Positions 22,914-36,198 of a stretch of 64,000 nucleotides of DNA are shown here, one piece after another (positions within the stretch are counted from its first letter, which is position 1; each line of letters starts with the position of its first letter). The DNA comes from Gnetum montanum (Eukaryota > Streptophyta > Gnetopsida > Gnetales > Gnetaceae). Under the pieces are notes generated by a model that saw nothing but the letters and a program-made list of their open reading frames with translations, was not told the origin of the DNA and made no database searches. Location of the stretch: NCBI GenBank assembly GCA_015680685.1, contig MNCI01034246.1, positions 18,941-82,940 on the forward strand, in the 5' to 3' direction. A program made the translations under genes and the position numbers.

Positions 22914-25142
22914 TCAAAACTTATAGATGATATAAAGAATAAGGTGAAAAAAGAAACTATAGATATGAAGTAGAAATTCTAGAAGTTGAGTTTCACTAAA
23001 TAAAACTTCATCTAAGCTTGGTTGAAAACTATGTGAATACCTATTGTAATAAGTCCAAGAGCTATGAGCTAGGGAATAAGTAAAAAAATAATGGATAAAT
23101 GACTCTTCCATGTTGTCGATAAGATATCTTAGGTAATGAACACCCAAATGAGAGCACCCAATACCAATAGGTAAACATTGATAAATCAAATACCATAGAA
23201 AATTTCTAATTGTTAAAGGAGTAGTGGCAACATTCTATATTTTATGAATTTTCAACTTCCATAACTACACATTCTCATTAATCTTCCAAAGATAATTGAA
23301 TCTTGGCTAAATATCAATATTAGAACTAATAATAGTATCCATAATTTTAGATTGATATGAAAAAAACATTATGTTCATTAATCCAAGAAAAATAAAGAAA
23401 ACCATCATGAGAATCTTGAATAATTATACTTCTAACCAAACTATCCAAATTATAAAAAACAAAGTCAACTTTTTAGAAATATTAATGCTATAGATACTCT
23501 AACACTAAGATCAAGTAATCCATAGATTATGCATAGGAAGAGATGAAAGGGAAAAAATGTCAAGTTTACACCATGTACTGCAAAGGCATATATGCTTAAT
23601 AGCCCATGATTCATTATTAATGGAAGGTCACCAAGGAGAAATCTTATCAAGCACAAAGGTAGAAATAGTTATATTATTGAAGTTTCAAAAATCACTGATA
23701 AAACTTTAAATCTTTGAAATATGTTTTATCATAATAGAACTTGGTATAGTGATACCTTTTGGAAAAAGGACCCAATTTTAAAAATGCATATTTTTCCTAT
23801 CATCACTAATCCCAATCCATCATCCTCTTTATGAGAAGTGCAAAGATCCCATGCAACATGACAAAATATTTTTCTAGAATGTCTACTGCTCCAAAAGAAA
23901 TTTGCACAAGTTGATGAATGCAATGGTATGTAGAAATACTAGGAGCCCCACATGATGAATAATACATATGAGTAGCTTCAATAATATGCTTACAAATAAT
24001 AAACTCTTCAACTATTAAAAGCTTTTTCTCCTTTCGCTTAATGAGTTTTTTTTTTCAAATATTTTTACTGTAACTTCCCATACAAGTTTTAAGAATCTTA
24101 CAAAGGAAAAAATAAATATCTAACAATTTGAAAACATCTAACTTTTCAAATAATGCTAAGATTTAGACAAATCTCATTCTTAAAATCCTTTATTCTTAAA
24201 AATAGAACATTTTAGGGGTGTTGGAATCTTGAAATAATTATAATATAGGTACACCCTAAGATATATGGTTCAATTAGAACTTTATAACTCAACATTAAAA
24301 ATAAAAAAAATTAGATTTTTACAAATTAATCTAAGAGCCTAAAAGTCTATAATATTAATCACCATGATAATAAAGACAATTTGTAATAGTTTTTTCATTT
24401 TTTGTTATAAAAAATAAATCATTTTCAAAATTCATATTTAATCAAATATAAACAATATTTTCAATAAAGATGTATTATAACAAATTATGTTCATGATTCT
24501 TCTATATAACATGATATAGAAAATTTGCAGCAAGGATAGAAAGATAAAGAACAAGAAGGCAACCTTTCTTAACTAAGCATTCAAGCTTAAAACTATTAGT
24601 AATGCCAACATTTCTAGCCACAAGTGCATTAGCATATGCAAAAAAAAGTCTTCAGCATCTCAATCAAATTTTCTTTAATGCTTTGCAAAGATAAATAATA
24701 ATAAATTATCAATCAATTCTATCATATGCTTTAGCATAATAAAGTTTCGAAAAAGAAATGGCTTGATTAGAATCGTCAGCCCACTACATACTATTCCAAG
24801 TTGTAACAACATTGTCTAGAATATATCTATCTTTGATAAAGCCAATTTCTGCTAGAGTAATTAACTAAGAAAAAATTGGCTTTAATCTTTTAGTAAGACA
24901 TTTAGCCAAAATTTCATAAATAGATTTCTGAAAAAGTAATAGGGTATCAATTACTAATGTAGAAAAAATCACCTTCCTTAGTAATACGTTTGACGACTCA
25001 TCTATTCAACTCTTGACCAAGTGAACATTATTTAATGGCTCTTACCAAAATATAATAAAGGTTCATATGATCAACATCCCCATATTTTTTTCAAAATTCA
25101 ATGAAAATTCCTTCAAAACTTGGAGCTTTATCATTGACCAAG
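22914..25142 (-). pseudogene. LINE ORF2, RT and zf-RVT part
   Basis: Minus translation gives the RT start KAPSFEGIFIEF (about 25115), the block around the A/YDRI motif (AKAYDRIDW-like, about 24740), the VKKGCLLVLYLSILAANFL block (about 24560, where xRQGCPLAPYLFLLAAD is typical) and NFFWSSRHSRKIF plus AWDLCTSHKEDDGLGL (about 23900-23780). It ends in the reverse-transcriptase zinc-binding region LIYQCLPIGIGCSHLGVHY...EESFIHYFFTCS-like (23189-22980). The FADD box is not readable. Multiple frameshifts and stops. Confidence 0.78.
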
Positions 25143-25914
25143 TGATGGGATGTGATATCGCATGGGCCGCGATATCGCGTCTTTCCCTGCTAGTTCTATA
25201 AATTAGAGGCAACTCTCCCTTGTTTCTCCACCTAGATCTAGACCTTAGCCAAACTCTTGCCATTTTTCCATTCTAGAGTTAGAATAATTTCCATGTGCCC
25301 ACAGTAGGAGTCCCAAAGTGAACAGATCTTTATTTGAGAAAATATTGTACCTAAGCACACGTTTGTGTATGGAAATAAAGATGAACTTTTGGATAAACCT
25401 TGCAGTGCATGGACTAAGCTAAATAGGACTTTAATTAATGTTAATGGTTAAATGCTTTATTAGTTAGTTAATCTCTCAACCCTCAACTCTCATAGTTAAG
25501 TGCATTCAGTACGACCGCTTCGAGCACGTGCGTTACGCTTGGTAATCCTAGTAATAAATAGCATTTGGTAATCCTAGTAGTGTTACATTGGTTCAGGGTG
25601 TGAAACAACAAGTGGGAATGGATACTGATGCTAGGATAATTAAGGTTTAGTTAGTTAAAGTTAGTTACTTAGTCTCTTCACCCTTCCACTCATTGGCATA
25701 GGCAATAAAATATAAAAGATATAAAAATCACATACCTCAGACTTACTTAACCATACAACTGTGACAAATACAAGTGAGTCTGGGAAGACAATGAACGATT
25801 AACCTTAAGTGTTTCATAAGGCATGTAGGCACTTATTCTATGGAGTTCAACTGGATCACACGTGTAACGCTCATATTCGTATGGTTGAGTGTAGGGGTAC
25901 CTTGCCACACATCA
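25143..25914 (+). repeat. 5' LTR of element C
   Basis: 772 bp, starts TGATGGGATGTG and ends CACACATCA. U3 carries GATATC palindromes (gtGATATCgc, gcGATATCgc) just upstream of the TATA box TATAAATTAG (25197-25206). Confidence 0.95.
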
Positions 25915-25933
25915 TTGGTGTCATTGCTGGGGA
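25915..25933 (+). promoter_or_regulatory. Primer-binding site of element C
   Basis: ttggtgtcattgctgggga directly follows the LTR and differs from the element B site by three transitions. Confidence 0.85.
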
Positions 25934-26058
25934 CTAAGTTGTTTATGTGCTAAGTAGAACATAGGAAATTATCCACATCGTTGGGAAGATTAAACAAACC
26001 CTTAGGGTTAAGTAAAAGAAATTTAAACAACGGTCAATACAACATTGACAAGATAACA

Positions 26059-29000
26059 ATGTCTTCTTCTTCTAATAAAAGCACTTCACCACCTAGGGAT
26101 CACACAAGAGACAGTCGGTGATCTAACACACATAACCCAGATCCACCAGTTCCTCAATAGTATCGGGTAGTATAGACTCATCACGATGAGTATATACCTG
26201 ATTTTACTTTTATCCTCCATTAGGATGAACAACTGCCTTGGCGAGACTTGCAAGGTAACATAGTGTTACCTCTAGATCAAGCAGTCCCTAACATGCTCCT
26301 TCGTGCTCTTGCATAGATAGACATGATGTAGCTATATGCTAAATATGTTGTATGTGATTATGACACAAGGGATTACCATCCCATAGTAGTGCAACGTTTA
26401 AGGGACTCATGGCAGGAGAGTCACCATACATCGTTGAAGGGCAAAGGACCCCATAATTCTTTGCCTGTCATAAGAGAAATTAAGGGTTGTGAACCTATCT
26501 CAATAGGCTCTCCACTAAATGATGTTCTTCCTCCTAACGATAGTGAGGAGGTGGTGTATCAGAACCTTTGCTCCATGATTCACAACACTAGTTCTGATTC
26601 CCACGAACACCAAGTGTTCAATGAGGGAGCACAAACACAAGATAAGGGCAAGAATTATGATCGTCATCACAATCAGGGTCGGGATCATTGAAGGGAAGGT
26701 AGAAAACATCACCATGGTGATGGTTCTCCTTCCTCTTCCCCTTCATCGGATCATTCACCCTCTCCTTCCACATCAGGACACAGTCACAAAGAGCACAATC
26801 GTGAGGATAAGGGTAAGCAAGATGGGAGACCTCGACTAGAGAGTTGAAAGCAAGGACAAGGGCATTTGAGAGAATCAAGGCATGGAAGAAGGAAAAGTAG
26901 GGAACCACATAGGCATCATAGACACCATGAAAGAAATAACAACGATGAACCCCTACTAGCAACCTGGAGTATGTTAGACATTATGGAGGTTGTTAGAATA
27001 CCTACAAGGCACTAGAAAGATAGCCGGATTAAGAGGCTAGACATGAATAATATCCCATGGTTCAAGGGGGGATATAATGCTGATCCACAAAACCACTTAC
27101 AGGCATTCCACGATGCCTGTGCCTTGCAAAATATTGAAAATGAGTGGCAGAAGTTAAATTTGTCCCCAAGAACACTCATAAAGAAAGTGGAAAGCTGGTA
27201 CTAGTCCTTAGAACCAAAAACCATTAGGAGGTGGAGTACGATGCTAGAATTTTTTAATGACAAATATCAAACGTACTCCCAAGTATCCAAATTACAAAAA
27301 TAGATCCAAGGATGGAAGCAGGGAACTCATGAATCCTTGGATGCTGCCATGGGCCGATATTATGCATTACTGCATCGTTTCCTGGGCCATGGTTACGCAC
27401 AATGGGATCAACTCCGCCACCTCGTAGATTAGCTAAGACATGAAACCAGGAGAACCCTTGGGACATATGCCCAAGGGAGATTATCTGAACTTAGATTCCA
27501 TGAAGTTCATAGACTGTTGGAGCAAGTAGCTAAAGAAGAAGATGAGCTATGGAAAAGAGAAAGCATGGAAGAGTATAACCGCGATCCTTTCCTCTGAAAG
27601 AGGGGAGTAAGATTCTGTGAGGAAGAGGATGAGTCACCACTTGAAGAGTTGGTGAGTAGGAAAACCTTGCCACTTCAAAAATTAACAATAGAAGTGTTGG
27701 CTAAGATAGATCAAATGTGGGACTCCTTAGATAGTAGATTTGAAACTGTTTTAAAAATCATAGAGGAGTCTAAGGACTGAAGTAGTGACCATCATAAGAA
27801 AAAGAGGAGAGATTCAGACCATGTATGTAATAAGGGTAAGGAAAAAATGACTATTGCCAATGAGGTTGTGGACTCTGATATAGACAATGATGGTGGATGT
27901 GAGATTTGCCACTATGACCATCCTAAGGGATGTTGCCCAATAATCTCACATCTGCAAGAGTCTGGGGTGTATGCACTCAACCCAAGACTTAACAAATGGC
28001 AAGCACCCCATCGGTTACCTTATTCCCAAGGTAACCCAAGATAGTTCCACCAACCGTTAACATATTATCCAAGTGGAACTCCACCACAACCTATCAGAAA
28101 ACACCAGCAGTGGAAATACCCACAGTCATGGGGGATGCCACCACCTAGACAACAATACCCTTACCAACAACTAGATCCATATGGATATTACGTGCAGCAG
28201 TTGGTTTCTCCAAGTGACTCTATGGGTCATGCAACCCCACAACGTCACTACCAAGTTCAGGAGTATTTTAGGACTCCTTCTCCTATGGGAGACACACCAC
28301 ATACATACCATCCTTCGAATCCATCTGCCACTCTTACGTCAATAGTTCCACTACCACCTGCTCCAACGATACAAGGGGAACTCCCCACTCAACCATAGCA
28401 ACGTAATGCTACGAGAGTTGTAAACCTTCAACCCACTACTGGTTCTGAAAACCGCATGAAGAGAAGACCTTTCTTCAAAACCAAAAGCCCAGACAAGCTC
28501 TCACAACAACAAGTGGTTGAGTCTGCACACGTTCCTCCAACAAATAAGGCTTCGGAGCTGCCTTCAAGCAAACAATAGAGCTTAACGCACATGGTTATGT
28601 TAACACATACCGTTATCGACTGGATCAAGGTGGGCCACCTTCCCAAGAAATTATCTGATCCTGGAAGCCCCCTAATTTATCTGCAAGTCAGTGGGAATGA
28701 ATCTCATAAGGCTCTTCTTGACTTAGGTTTCGGAGTCAACTTAATATCGCAAGAAATGTAGAAAGCCTGGAACTTGCCCCCACTTAAGAAGAGAAATATT
28801 CAATTAGAGCTGGCTAACCAGTCCATCACTGTTCCTTTGGGACAGGTTGAGGACATTGTTACTACCGTGTGTGGTTGGTCATACCTAGCTGATTCCTTGG
28901 TGATCCAAATAAACAATGACAAAGGGAACTTCTCGATAATAATGGGAAGGGCATGGCTGAGTACAATAAATGCATGCCTAGGAATTTGTGATCTTTCCTT

Positions 29001-29139
29001 GGAAATATCTAAGGAAAAAATTTATGGAAAGATCGAGAGGAAGAAAGTTCCATGCATCACATACAGTGATACTGAGGATGATGACGTACAAGAGTGCTCA
29101 ACATTTTTTGTATTGAATCAGTGTGCCCAGGAAACTTAG
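26059..29139 (+). pseudogene. gag-protease of element C, one frame of 1026 codons with internal stops
   Basis: From ATG 26059 (MSSSSNKST) to TAG 29139 the frame is continuous with no net frameshift, but is broken by a dozen or more stops, mostly TAG. In order: an acidic and His-rich N part with a Ser/Pro stretch (about residues 215-260); a capsid-like block (YNADPQNHLQAFHDA, near residue 345); a CX2CX3HX4C knuckle CEICHYDHPKGCC (residue about 614); a Gln/Pro/Tyr-rich segment; and a retropepsin with ALLDLGFGVNLIS (residue about 884, plant Ty3 DLGAS type, Ala to Phe) and IMGRAWL (residue about 960). The 121-codon open stretch 28774-29139 covers the protease C-terminal half. Gag would assemble particles and the protease would mature them. 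Polymerase must come from elsewhere. Confidence 0.87.
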
Positions 29140-31309
29140 ATACAAAAGTGCCTGTATGTAGCAACCATAGAACAAGAGAACACCCCATGGTTGATAGCTA
29201 ATCCAAAGAGAAACTCACCAACATGCATGGAATGAACTAAGGGAACAACTCGTACCCACAACGAAAGCATAGATACACTGGAATATTAGCGTTGCCAACT
29301 TTCAACCCTTAACCTAAAAACATCAATTGGGAGAAGTTGGGAACTTCTAAGAAATTCAAATAAGCACTCATTATTTTGGATCTCTTCCTTTCAATTCAGT
29401 CATGGGGGAGATGGCCACCTATGTTGATCATTTTCAGTCCTCAGTTCTTTTAATTTTTTTTTTACACATTTTTGTTTTACAAATTTCTTTAACTTTTCTT
29501 GTTTTTGTTTTATAACATCGTTTATACTTTTTTATTTTATTTGTGTGTTTGTGTGTGTGTGTGTGTGTGTGTCTTATCCATTTTGTTAAGTTTGTCACCC
29601 AATAAGTGCTCTTAATGATGGTATGAACTATTTTTCTATTGGTTGCTAATGTTTGGTTTTTACCTTTAAGTTACGATGTTGATACTAAAGCATGGTTCTT
29701 TTGATATAGCAGGCAGTGAGTCCACATCATCGATTCATCCATAAATCTCTATGGTCTCTCTTGGCTTGGAACTGTACAGTCCCTTTCTTCAAAATAATAA
29801 TAGCTATCAACAAATTTGTGATTGGGTATTTCTCAAACTAAGGAAGGACTCAAGGATTGAAAAGGGTGTGGCTTCAAAGGAACTTGATGCGTTTGTGCTG
29901 GCCATTCTCTTAGGTGCTTGGATGTTTTCTTCTTGAGTTTTCCTACCATTTCAACGTTACCCAATTATCAGGAAGCTGAGAAAATATGAATAATAAGTCT
30001 TTGCATGGTATGGTTCTCACGCAAAAACACACAAAAAAATAGTGAGGATTCAAAGCACATCCCTTAGACGAAATAATCATCTGGGTTACAAGAACTGGTT
30101 ATGGAACTAAAGTAAACATGTTCCCTCTAACTAAGGCCCTTCTTGCTTCCTATTCTCTCCTCCTTTGCTTCGTCGGAATGATGGTGGCTCTTTGGTGAAG
30201 GCATTCATGTTACTTCAAGTGGATGGATTGGCTGAATGCATTAATGCGAAGTCACTGGATGTGGTTTGTTTGAGGCCAGACTTGGAATGGGATCTACTAA
30301 GTCACATTAATTATTAAATACACAAGGGGATGTACACCACCTTGTTCTTGAGACTCCATTCCATTCTCTTCTCTCCATCCTTCTCTCTATTGTTCACCTC
30401 ATTGCCAGTTGTATTTGTAGTCTATATTTTGGTTGATGCATTGTTTTTTTTGGGTAAATTCTTGTGGTTAAGACTTTAACTCTTGTTCCAAATGACATTC
30501 CCAGAGCCTACGAACTCTTTGAATATGGGTTTTTCAGGGCATTAAGGGCATGAACCTGCTTTGAGGAGGACCCACTGGCATTCCTATTTGGTGCACCAGT
30601 TACATTCTTTCCCTTAAAATTTTTGAAATCAACTCTATTTTTTTCATTTCCATCTTGACATCCATTTCATCGATGTTACAATTGTCTCTTTTTATTCATC
30701 TTTCTTATTCCTTATTTTTTTCCATTTTTTCTCTATCAGAGGTTTGCTCTCAGTCATGGGGGTCCTGGTTCAATTTTTTCGATTTTCTCCTAACCCCTAC
30801 ACCTTCGGTAGTCACCAATATTATATCTCCAAATCTACATTAGCCATATCAGAACAATGGGCCTTACATCGAAGCAAGGTATCAATTGTAGTATGATTCA
30901 TTTACCCTTGCTAATATAATATTGTGTTTTGTGTGCAAATGACAATCATACAACAATGGATTGGATATGGATGGAATACTTGGAATGGATTGGTGCTGAA
31001 GTAGTTATGCAAGGAATAAGACTGATGATGCACTTACGGATAGACAACGAAAGGTACAATCTTGGCGTTGGCAGTAGCAGACTTCTTCTCTCTTCTCTCT
31101 TCTCTCTCAGTTGCCAAATAAGTCCTGATGTCAAATGTATAAAGTCTTCACTTTTGTTGTCATGAACACTGGTTTTTTCATGTTCTATAATGATGATCTG
31201 TTCACATATCATCCCATTCACCATTAGTTCCATTCAAGTCAATAATCCCATACCTTCCCAATATTTTGTAAGGAACTTGAGGACAAGTTTTTATTGAATC
31301 ATGGGGGTA
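29140..31309 (+). other. Element C 3' interior, no recognised coding; contains (TG)n
   Basis: No RT, integrase or match to the second coding region of D was found. A (tg)n microsatellite lies at 29541-29572. T-rich tracts at 29440-29540 and 30650-30790 resemble the spacer after gag in D. The last 100 bases (from tcaataatcccatac, about 31241) align with the 3' interior of D and B. The tract atgggggta (31301-31309) is the polypurine tract. Confidence 0.6.
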
Positions 31310-32079
31310 TGATGGGACGCGACTGCGATATCGCGTACACGATATCGCAGCTGTCGTCAGTTCTATAAATAAGAGGCACCTCTCCCTTGTTTCTCCACCT
31401 AGATATAGACCTTAGCCAAACTCTTGCCATTTTTCCATTCTAGAGTTAGAATAATTTCCATGTGCTCGCAATAGGAGTCCCAAAGTGAACAGATCTTTAT
31501 GCGAGAAAATATTGTACCTGAGCACACGTTTGTGTATAGAAATAAAGACGAACTTTTGGATAAACCTTGCAATGCATGGACTAAGCTAAATAGGACTTTA
31601 ATTAATGTTAATGGTTAAATTATTTATTAGTTAATTAATCTCTCAACCCTCAACTCTCATAGTTAAGTGCATTCAATATGACTGCTTCAAGCACATGTTA
31701 CGCTTGGTAATCCCAGTAATGAATAGCGTTTGGTAATCCCAGTAGTGTTGCATTAGTTTAGGGTGTGAAACGGCAAGTGGGAACAGATATTGATGCTAGG
31801 ATAATTAAGGCTTAGTTAGTTAAAGTTAGTTACTTAGTCTCTTCACCCTTTCCCTCATTAGCATAGGCAATAAAACATAAAAGATATAAAAATCACATGC
31901 CTCCGACTTACTTAACCATACAACTATGAAAAATATAAGTGAGTCTGGGAAGATAACGAACAATTAAACTTAAGTGTTCCATAAGGTGTGTAGGCACTTA
32001 TTCTGTGGAGTTCAACTGAATCGTGCATGTAACGCTCATATTCGTATGGTTGAGTGTAGGGGTACCTCGTCACTCATCA
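31310..32079 (+). repeat. 3' LTR of element C
   Basis: 770 bp, aligns with 25143-25914. U3 contains tgcGATATCgcg and cacGATATCgca. TATAAAT at 31364-31370. Confidence 0.95.
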
Positions 32080-32084
32080 CCAAG

Positions 32085-33161
32085 CTAAACATAGTATCTT
32101 TAATATAAATAAGAAAGATATCTTATTCGAGAAGATGGTTGTGATTTTTATGAACAATATTAGATAATGATCATAATTAAAAAAAAATCCTCATGATCAA
32201 AACCCTCTAAAAAAAATTTACATTGAAAATATCTTTCAAGAAAACCATTGATAATAAGAAGATTAGAACTAATTTGACCATCAACTTATATGGAGTTAAT
32301 AACAAGTAAAGTACCTTTTATGTATTAAGAATTAAAAAAATTCCATGCATGGTTCTCCCTCTATTTTCAACAAGTTAACATGATTCTTGATGAAGGAACT
32401 CTTAGCATTATGCTAATCCCATTTTTGTTTGACTAAGCAAACATAAGCAAGTTGTTGTTGAAGAATAATATTAAAAAGATCATTTTGTATTGCAGTTTTG
32501 ATTTGTTGAATTTCATCGTAGATTTTTTCCCAATATCCCTTTGTCTTTTGGCATATTTTTTATCCAACTAGTGGGAAAAATTTCAAACAAAATATATAGA
32601 ATTTACCATGGGGTCTCATTTCTACATTTACCAAGAAAATACCTTTTCTAGAAGGAATAAGAAATGAAGATGAATTTATATGGAAAAGCTCATAACATTG
32701 AATTGGAGATTTAAAACCAAATTTCAAATTAAGAGAAAGAGAAAAATGATCTGTCAGAGTTGCATATTTATAAAATTTATCCTTTTTATCATAAAACCAT
32801 GAATAATAATTAGAAAAATAAAAAAGATTAAGTCTTCAAAAATCTAGTTATTACTTCCATAAAGGTTAGACCTAGTAAACCAATCATCTCGATGAACATT
32901 TAATCCAAAAACATTAGATAAACTTTTTTTTTTCTTAAGATCATACCAAATATAAAGTTCATGACCTACAAACTAAGAATAAGCTACATCAATTTTATCA
33001 TAAGAATCTTCTATCATATTAAAATCACCACCAAATTACTAAAGAATGTTAGGAAAACTTCAAAGAAGAAATTGCCATAGAGTAGTTGTATTTGTAGAAG
33101 TATTATAAGCATAAATATTGCAAATATCAAAAGGACTTAAAGAAACTTGAATAATTACACA
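32085..33161 (-). pseudogene. LINE ORF2, endonuclease part
   Basis: Minus strand shows GDFNMIEDSYD (about 33030-32998), the conserved AP-endonuclease GDFN motif, followed by FVGHELYIWNDLKKK-like and VFGLNVHRDDWFTRSNLYGS (about 32930-32840). The right end FDICNIYAYNTSTN (about 33130) is the IxNxYAPN-type block, after which element D enters. Stops and frame changes throughout. Confidence 0.75.
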
Positions 33162-34016
33162 TAATGAACAATGATTCATCTGGCTGTGATATTGAACCCC
33201 CAATATCAGATCCACAATATCCGGTATGCGATATCGCAACGTAAGTAACGATATCAAATACGCGATATCGTGACTCTTGTGCGGGCCTATAAATACTCAT
33301 GCAGGTGCATGTAAGGAGTCAAGATTTTAGATAGAAGTTAGTCAGTATTAGTTAGTTCTTAGCTTTCATTTCTAGTTCTTCTCAACCCTTTCCCCCAATG
33401 CATGCCCGTAGTGTGATGATTGTAATTCTACAACATCCTTTATTCGAGTGTGACGTACTTGGACATGCACATGACCAGAAATAAAGATCAAGATTACTTC
33501 ATCATTGTAGCATTCACTTAGTTTAATTATTTAATTATTATTTTTATTAAACGCGGAATGACTACGACTTAATCATGAGCATCTACGTATGACTACTTGG
33601 TATTCCAGTAGTGTACTTAGGCCATGTGCTTGGTAATCCCAGTGGTAGTCGTGCATGAGGCCTAAGATGTGTATAGATGATTAAGAAATGAATGCTCATT
33701 GCACTTAGGCTAGCTTATATTCTCTCTCCCTATCTGCTATTAGCTTAAACCCTCTCTCCCTTTCCTCTTAGCCTAATTAAAGTTATTTTCCATTACCTCC
33801 AAGAGTAGCATTAGTTTAGGAACATATCATATAGCTCACTCTAGACTAAACCATATGTGACAAAGCATATACTAGTCTAGGTGGGAAGATAGCGAACTAT
33901 GATCAAAGAGTAACTATCTAGATACCACAACTAGCCTATCTATAGAGTTCAACTAAATTGTGCGTGAAACACTGGTATTCATATAGTTGAGTGTAGGGGT
34001 ACCTCACCACTCATCA
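33162..34016 (+). repeat. 5' LTR of element D
   Basis: Starts TAATGAACAATG (TGATGAATCGTG in the partner) and ends CCACTCATCA. U3 holds several GATATC or near-GATATC words (GCGATATCGC, CGATATCA, GCGATATCG). TATA box TATAAATA at 33288-33295. Confidence 0.94.
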
Positions 34017-34035
34017 TTAGCATCATTGTCGGGGA
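34017..34035 (+). promoter_or_regulatory. Primer-binding site of element D
   Basis: ttagcatcattgtcgggga follows the LTR. It is a decayed version of the element B site. Confidence 0.75.
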
Positions 34036-34158
34036 AGGTGCTAGTTATTTATATTAGTTACATCATACAAGATCATTGTAACAAAGTATTAATGATATGT
34101 CTTTTAGAAAAATAATAATAAGAACAATTGCAATTAAATCACACACAAATTCACAACC

Positions 34159-36198
34159 ATGTCTCTCTCACAAGACTTTGACAACGCAACAACTAGTGAG
34201 GCAATTCATTAGAGAACCAACAAATTATATGATGATAAAGATAAAGTTTGGAGAACCCAATATGATGTAGGGGTGTCCTATGAGCATAAACACAAACAAC
34301 ATCATCCCAACTCACAAATGCATAACATACCTAGTGACGATGAACCCCTACTGGCCACTAAGAGCCTAATAGAAATACAAGAGGCTATTCGAATATCCCA
34401 CAAGCATCGTAAGAAAAGCCTTCTACCTAGGCTTGACTTAAACAACTTTCCTAAGTTTTCAGGAGCCTATGATTTAGATCCACAACATCATCTACAAGCC
34501 TTCCATGATGCCTATGTATGGAAAAACATTGATAATGGATGGAAAAAACTTAATCTCTTTCCTATGATACTCGTTGGCCAAGAAAAAGTATGGTATAGGT
34601 CCTTAAAACCAAAATCAATTCGATGTTGGCCAACAATGGTAGAACTCTTCAACAAAAGATATCAAACCTATGCAAGAGTATCAACCTTGAGGAAACAAAT
34701 CCAAGAGTGGAAACAAGCACAACATGAACCCTTGGATATGGCCTTAGATAAATATTATGCATTGTTAAACAACTACCCAGACCATAGATTCTCCGAGGAA
34801 AGGCTAATGTACCATATCATAGATGGGCTCCAAAATGAAACAAGGGAAACCCTAGGTATGTATGCTCGAGGTCAACTATATGAACTACGAATGCATCAGG
34901 TCCAAGAGCTTATTAAGAAGGTAGCAGAAGAAGAAAGAGAAATGGATAAATGGGTGAATGTTAAAAGATCTCAACAGGACCAAAATCTTAAATCAACAAG
35001 GGCCCATGATAATGAAGAGGAGAAATCAACTCACCTCAAGGAGGTGGAACCATCTTTTCCAACACTACAATCATTGGATGAAATTGAGGCAAAGATCAAT
35101 AAGATGATGGAAGGGATGCATAAAAAATGTAGAGAATATGCCAACATTATTGGAGGTAGAGTCATGATGAACCAAGAAATAGGACAAAAAACCCTTAGAC
35201 AATTAGAAAGAAGGTTAGGAGAGAATAAGAGCTCAACTGCCAATCATACATGTCAATGCAACATTTGCCTGTACGATCACCCCAAGGGCCAATGCCTAAT
35301 CTTGTTACATTTATAGGATCATTGGAGAAGGGTGTTACACTCAAAGTTTGTATAGAGATACTGTGTTCGATCATAGTGGCAACAATCCTAGTCATGTGGG
35401 AGGCCACTCCCAAACTAGTTATACCCTTCATACCATCCGAACTTAAGTGCTTATCAAGTCCAACATCCTGTTTCCCCAACCAAGTCAACATCCTCTATCT
35501 CACCACATTATTATCATTCTCCTCAATACTATCAACCCATATCCTCGCCAATAGGACCACCACCTTGGGTACCTTGCACTTCTCAATTTCAACATTCTCA
35601 TCCTTCACCTCCTTCCATATCACCACCAATTATGCCTGAAGGGTTTTCACCATCGCATCAACCCATGAATGTTACTTGTGCTTCTATTGTCGAAGGCATC
35701 AACAGTGGGAACCTTTTGCAACATCGAAGGAATCCCTTCTTTAGAAATGACCGTAAGAAGGGATAGCATAGTTCTGAGACCACTGCATCTTCCAACACAG
35801 CACAAGCCCAACACTGTGGTGCATCTCTCTCTACAAACCCAACGCCTCATGTCATCTCATCAGGGCTACCAATTAACACTCCAACAACTATTCAGCCCAA
35901 TGAATATAACCATGATAGGAGACATCATGATGCTTGCATACCACCTTACAGTCACGGGTGCCATAGTGGGTCAACCACTCATCAATTAACTACATCTTAT
36001 AAATTGCCCCACTATGTTTACTATCATCAAGTGTGTGAACCCCACTCAGGGTATGTTCCAACCACCACATCAAAAGACACCTAGTGGTTTGGATATGACA
36101 GAATCCTAATAAGTCCAACATGAAAGGATCCCAACTTTTCATTTATTAATCCTCACTATGCTAAACTATTTAGTTATAGGGGGTATCCTCCATTCTAA
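34159..36198 (+). pseudogene. gag of element D, 679 codons with nine in-frame stops
   Basis: The frame from ATG 34159 (MSLSQDFDNATT) to TAA 36198 has no net frameshift. Stops are TAG at about 34210, 35314, 35350, 35371, 35386, 35419, 35766 and 36082, and TGA near 36119. The longest open part, 34273-35316, contains SDDEPLLATKSLIEIQEAIR, FPKFSGAYDLDPQHHLQAFHD, GQEKVWYRSLKPKSIRCWPT, RMHQVQELIKKVAEEEREMDK (coiled coil) and the knuckle CNICLYDHPKGQC (CX2CX3HX4C). The C-terminal third is Pro/Ser/His-rich and ends YRGYPPF, as in element B. In two positions where B and C keep CAG, D has TAG. Gag would form the particle. Confidence 0.88.

Larger units (their letters stand above)
25143..32079 (+). mobile_element. 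Element C: non-autonomous Athila-like LTR retrotransposon with gag-protease only
   Basis: LTRs at 25143-25914 and 31310-32079 have TGATG...CATCA ends and are flanked by a perfect 5-bp duplication ccaag (25138-25142 and 32080-32084). The interior holds a PBS, one continuous gag-protease frame (26059-29139), about 2.2 kb without recognised coding, and a polypurine tract. No RT, RNase H or integrase. It is inserted in the LINE. Element E at the right edge is its closest relative. Confidence 0.95.

Noticed and set aside
29541-29572. The (tg)n run as a regulatory or Z-DNA element
   Set aside because: A plain microsatellite in the untranslated part of element C. Nothing in the sequence supports a function.
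35647-35850. Minus-strand frame inside element D gag
   Set aside because: Antisense shadow of the Pro/Ser-rich gag tail.
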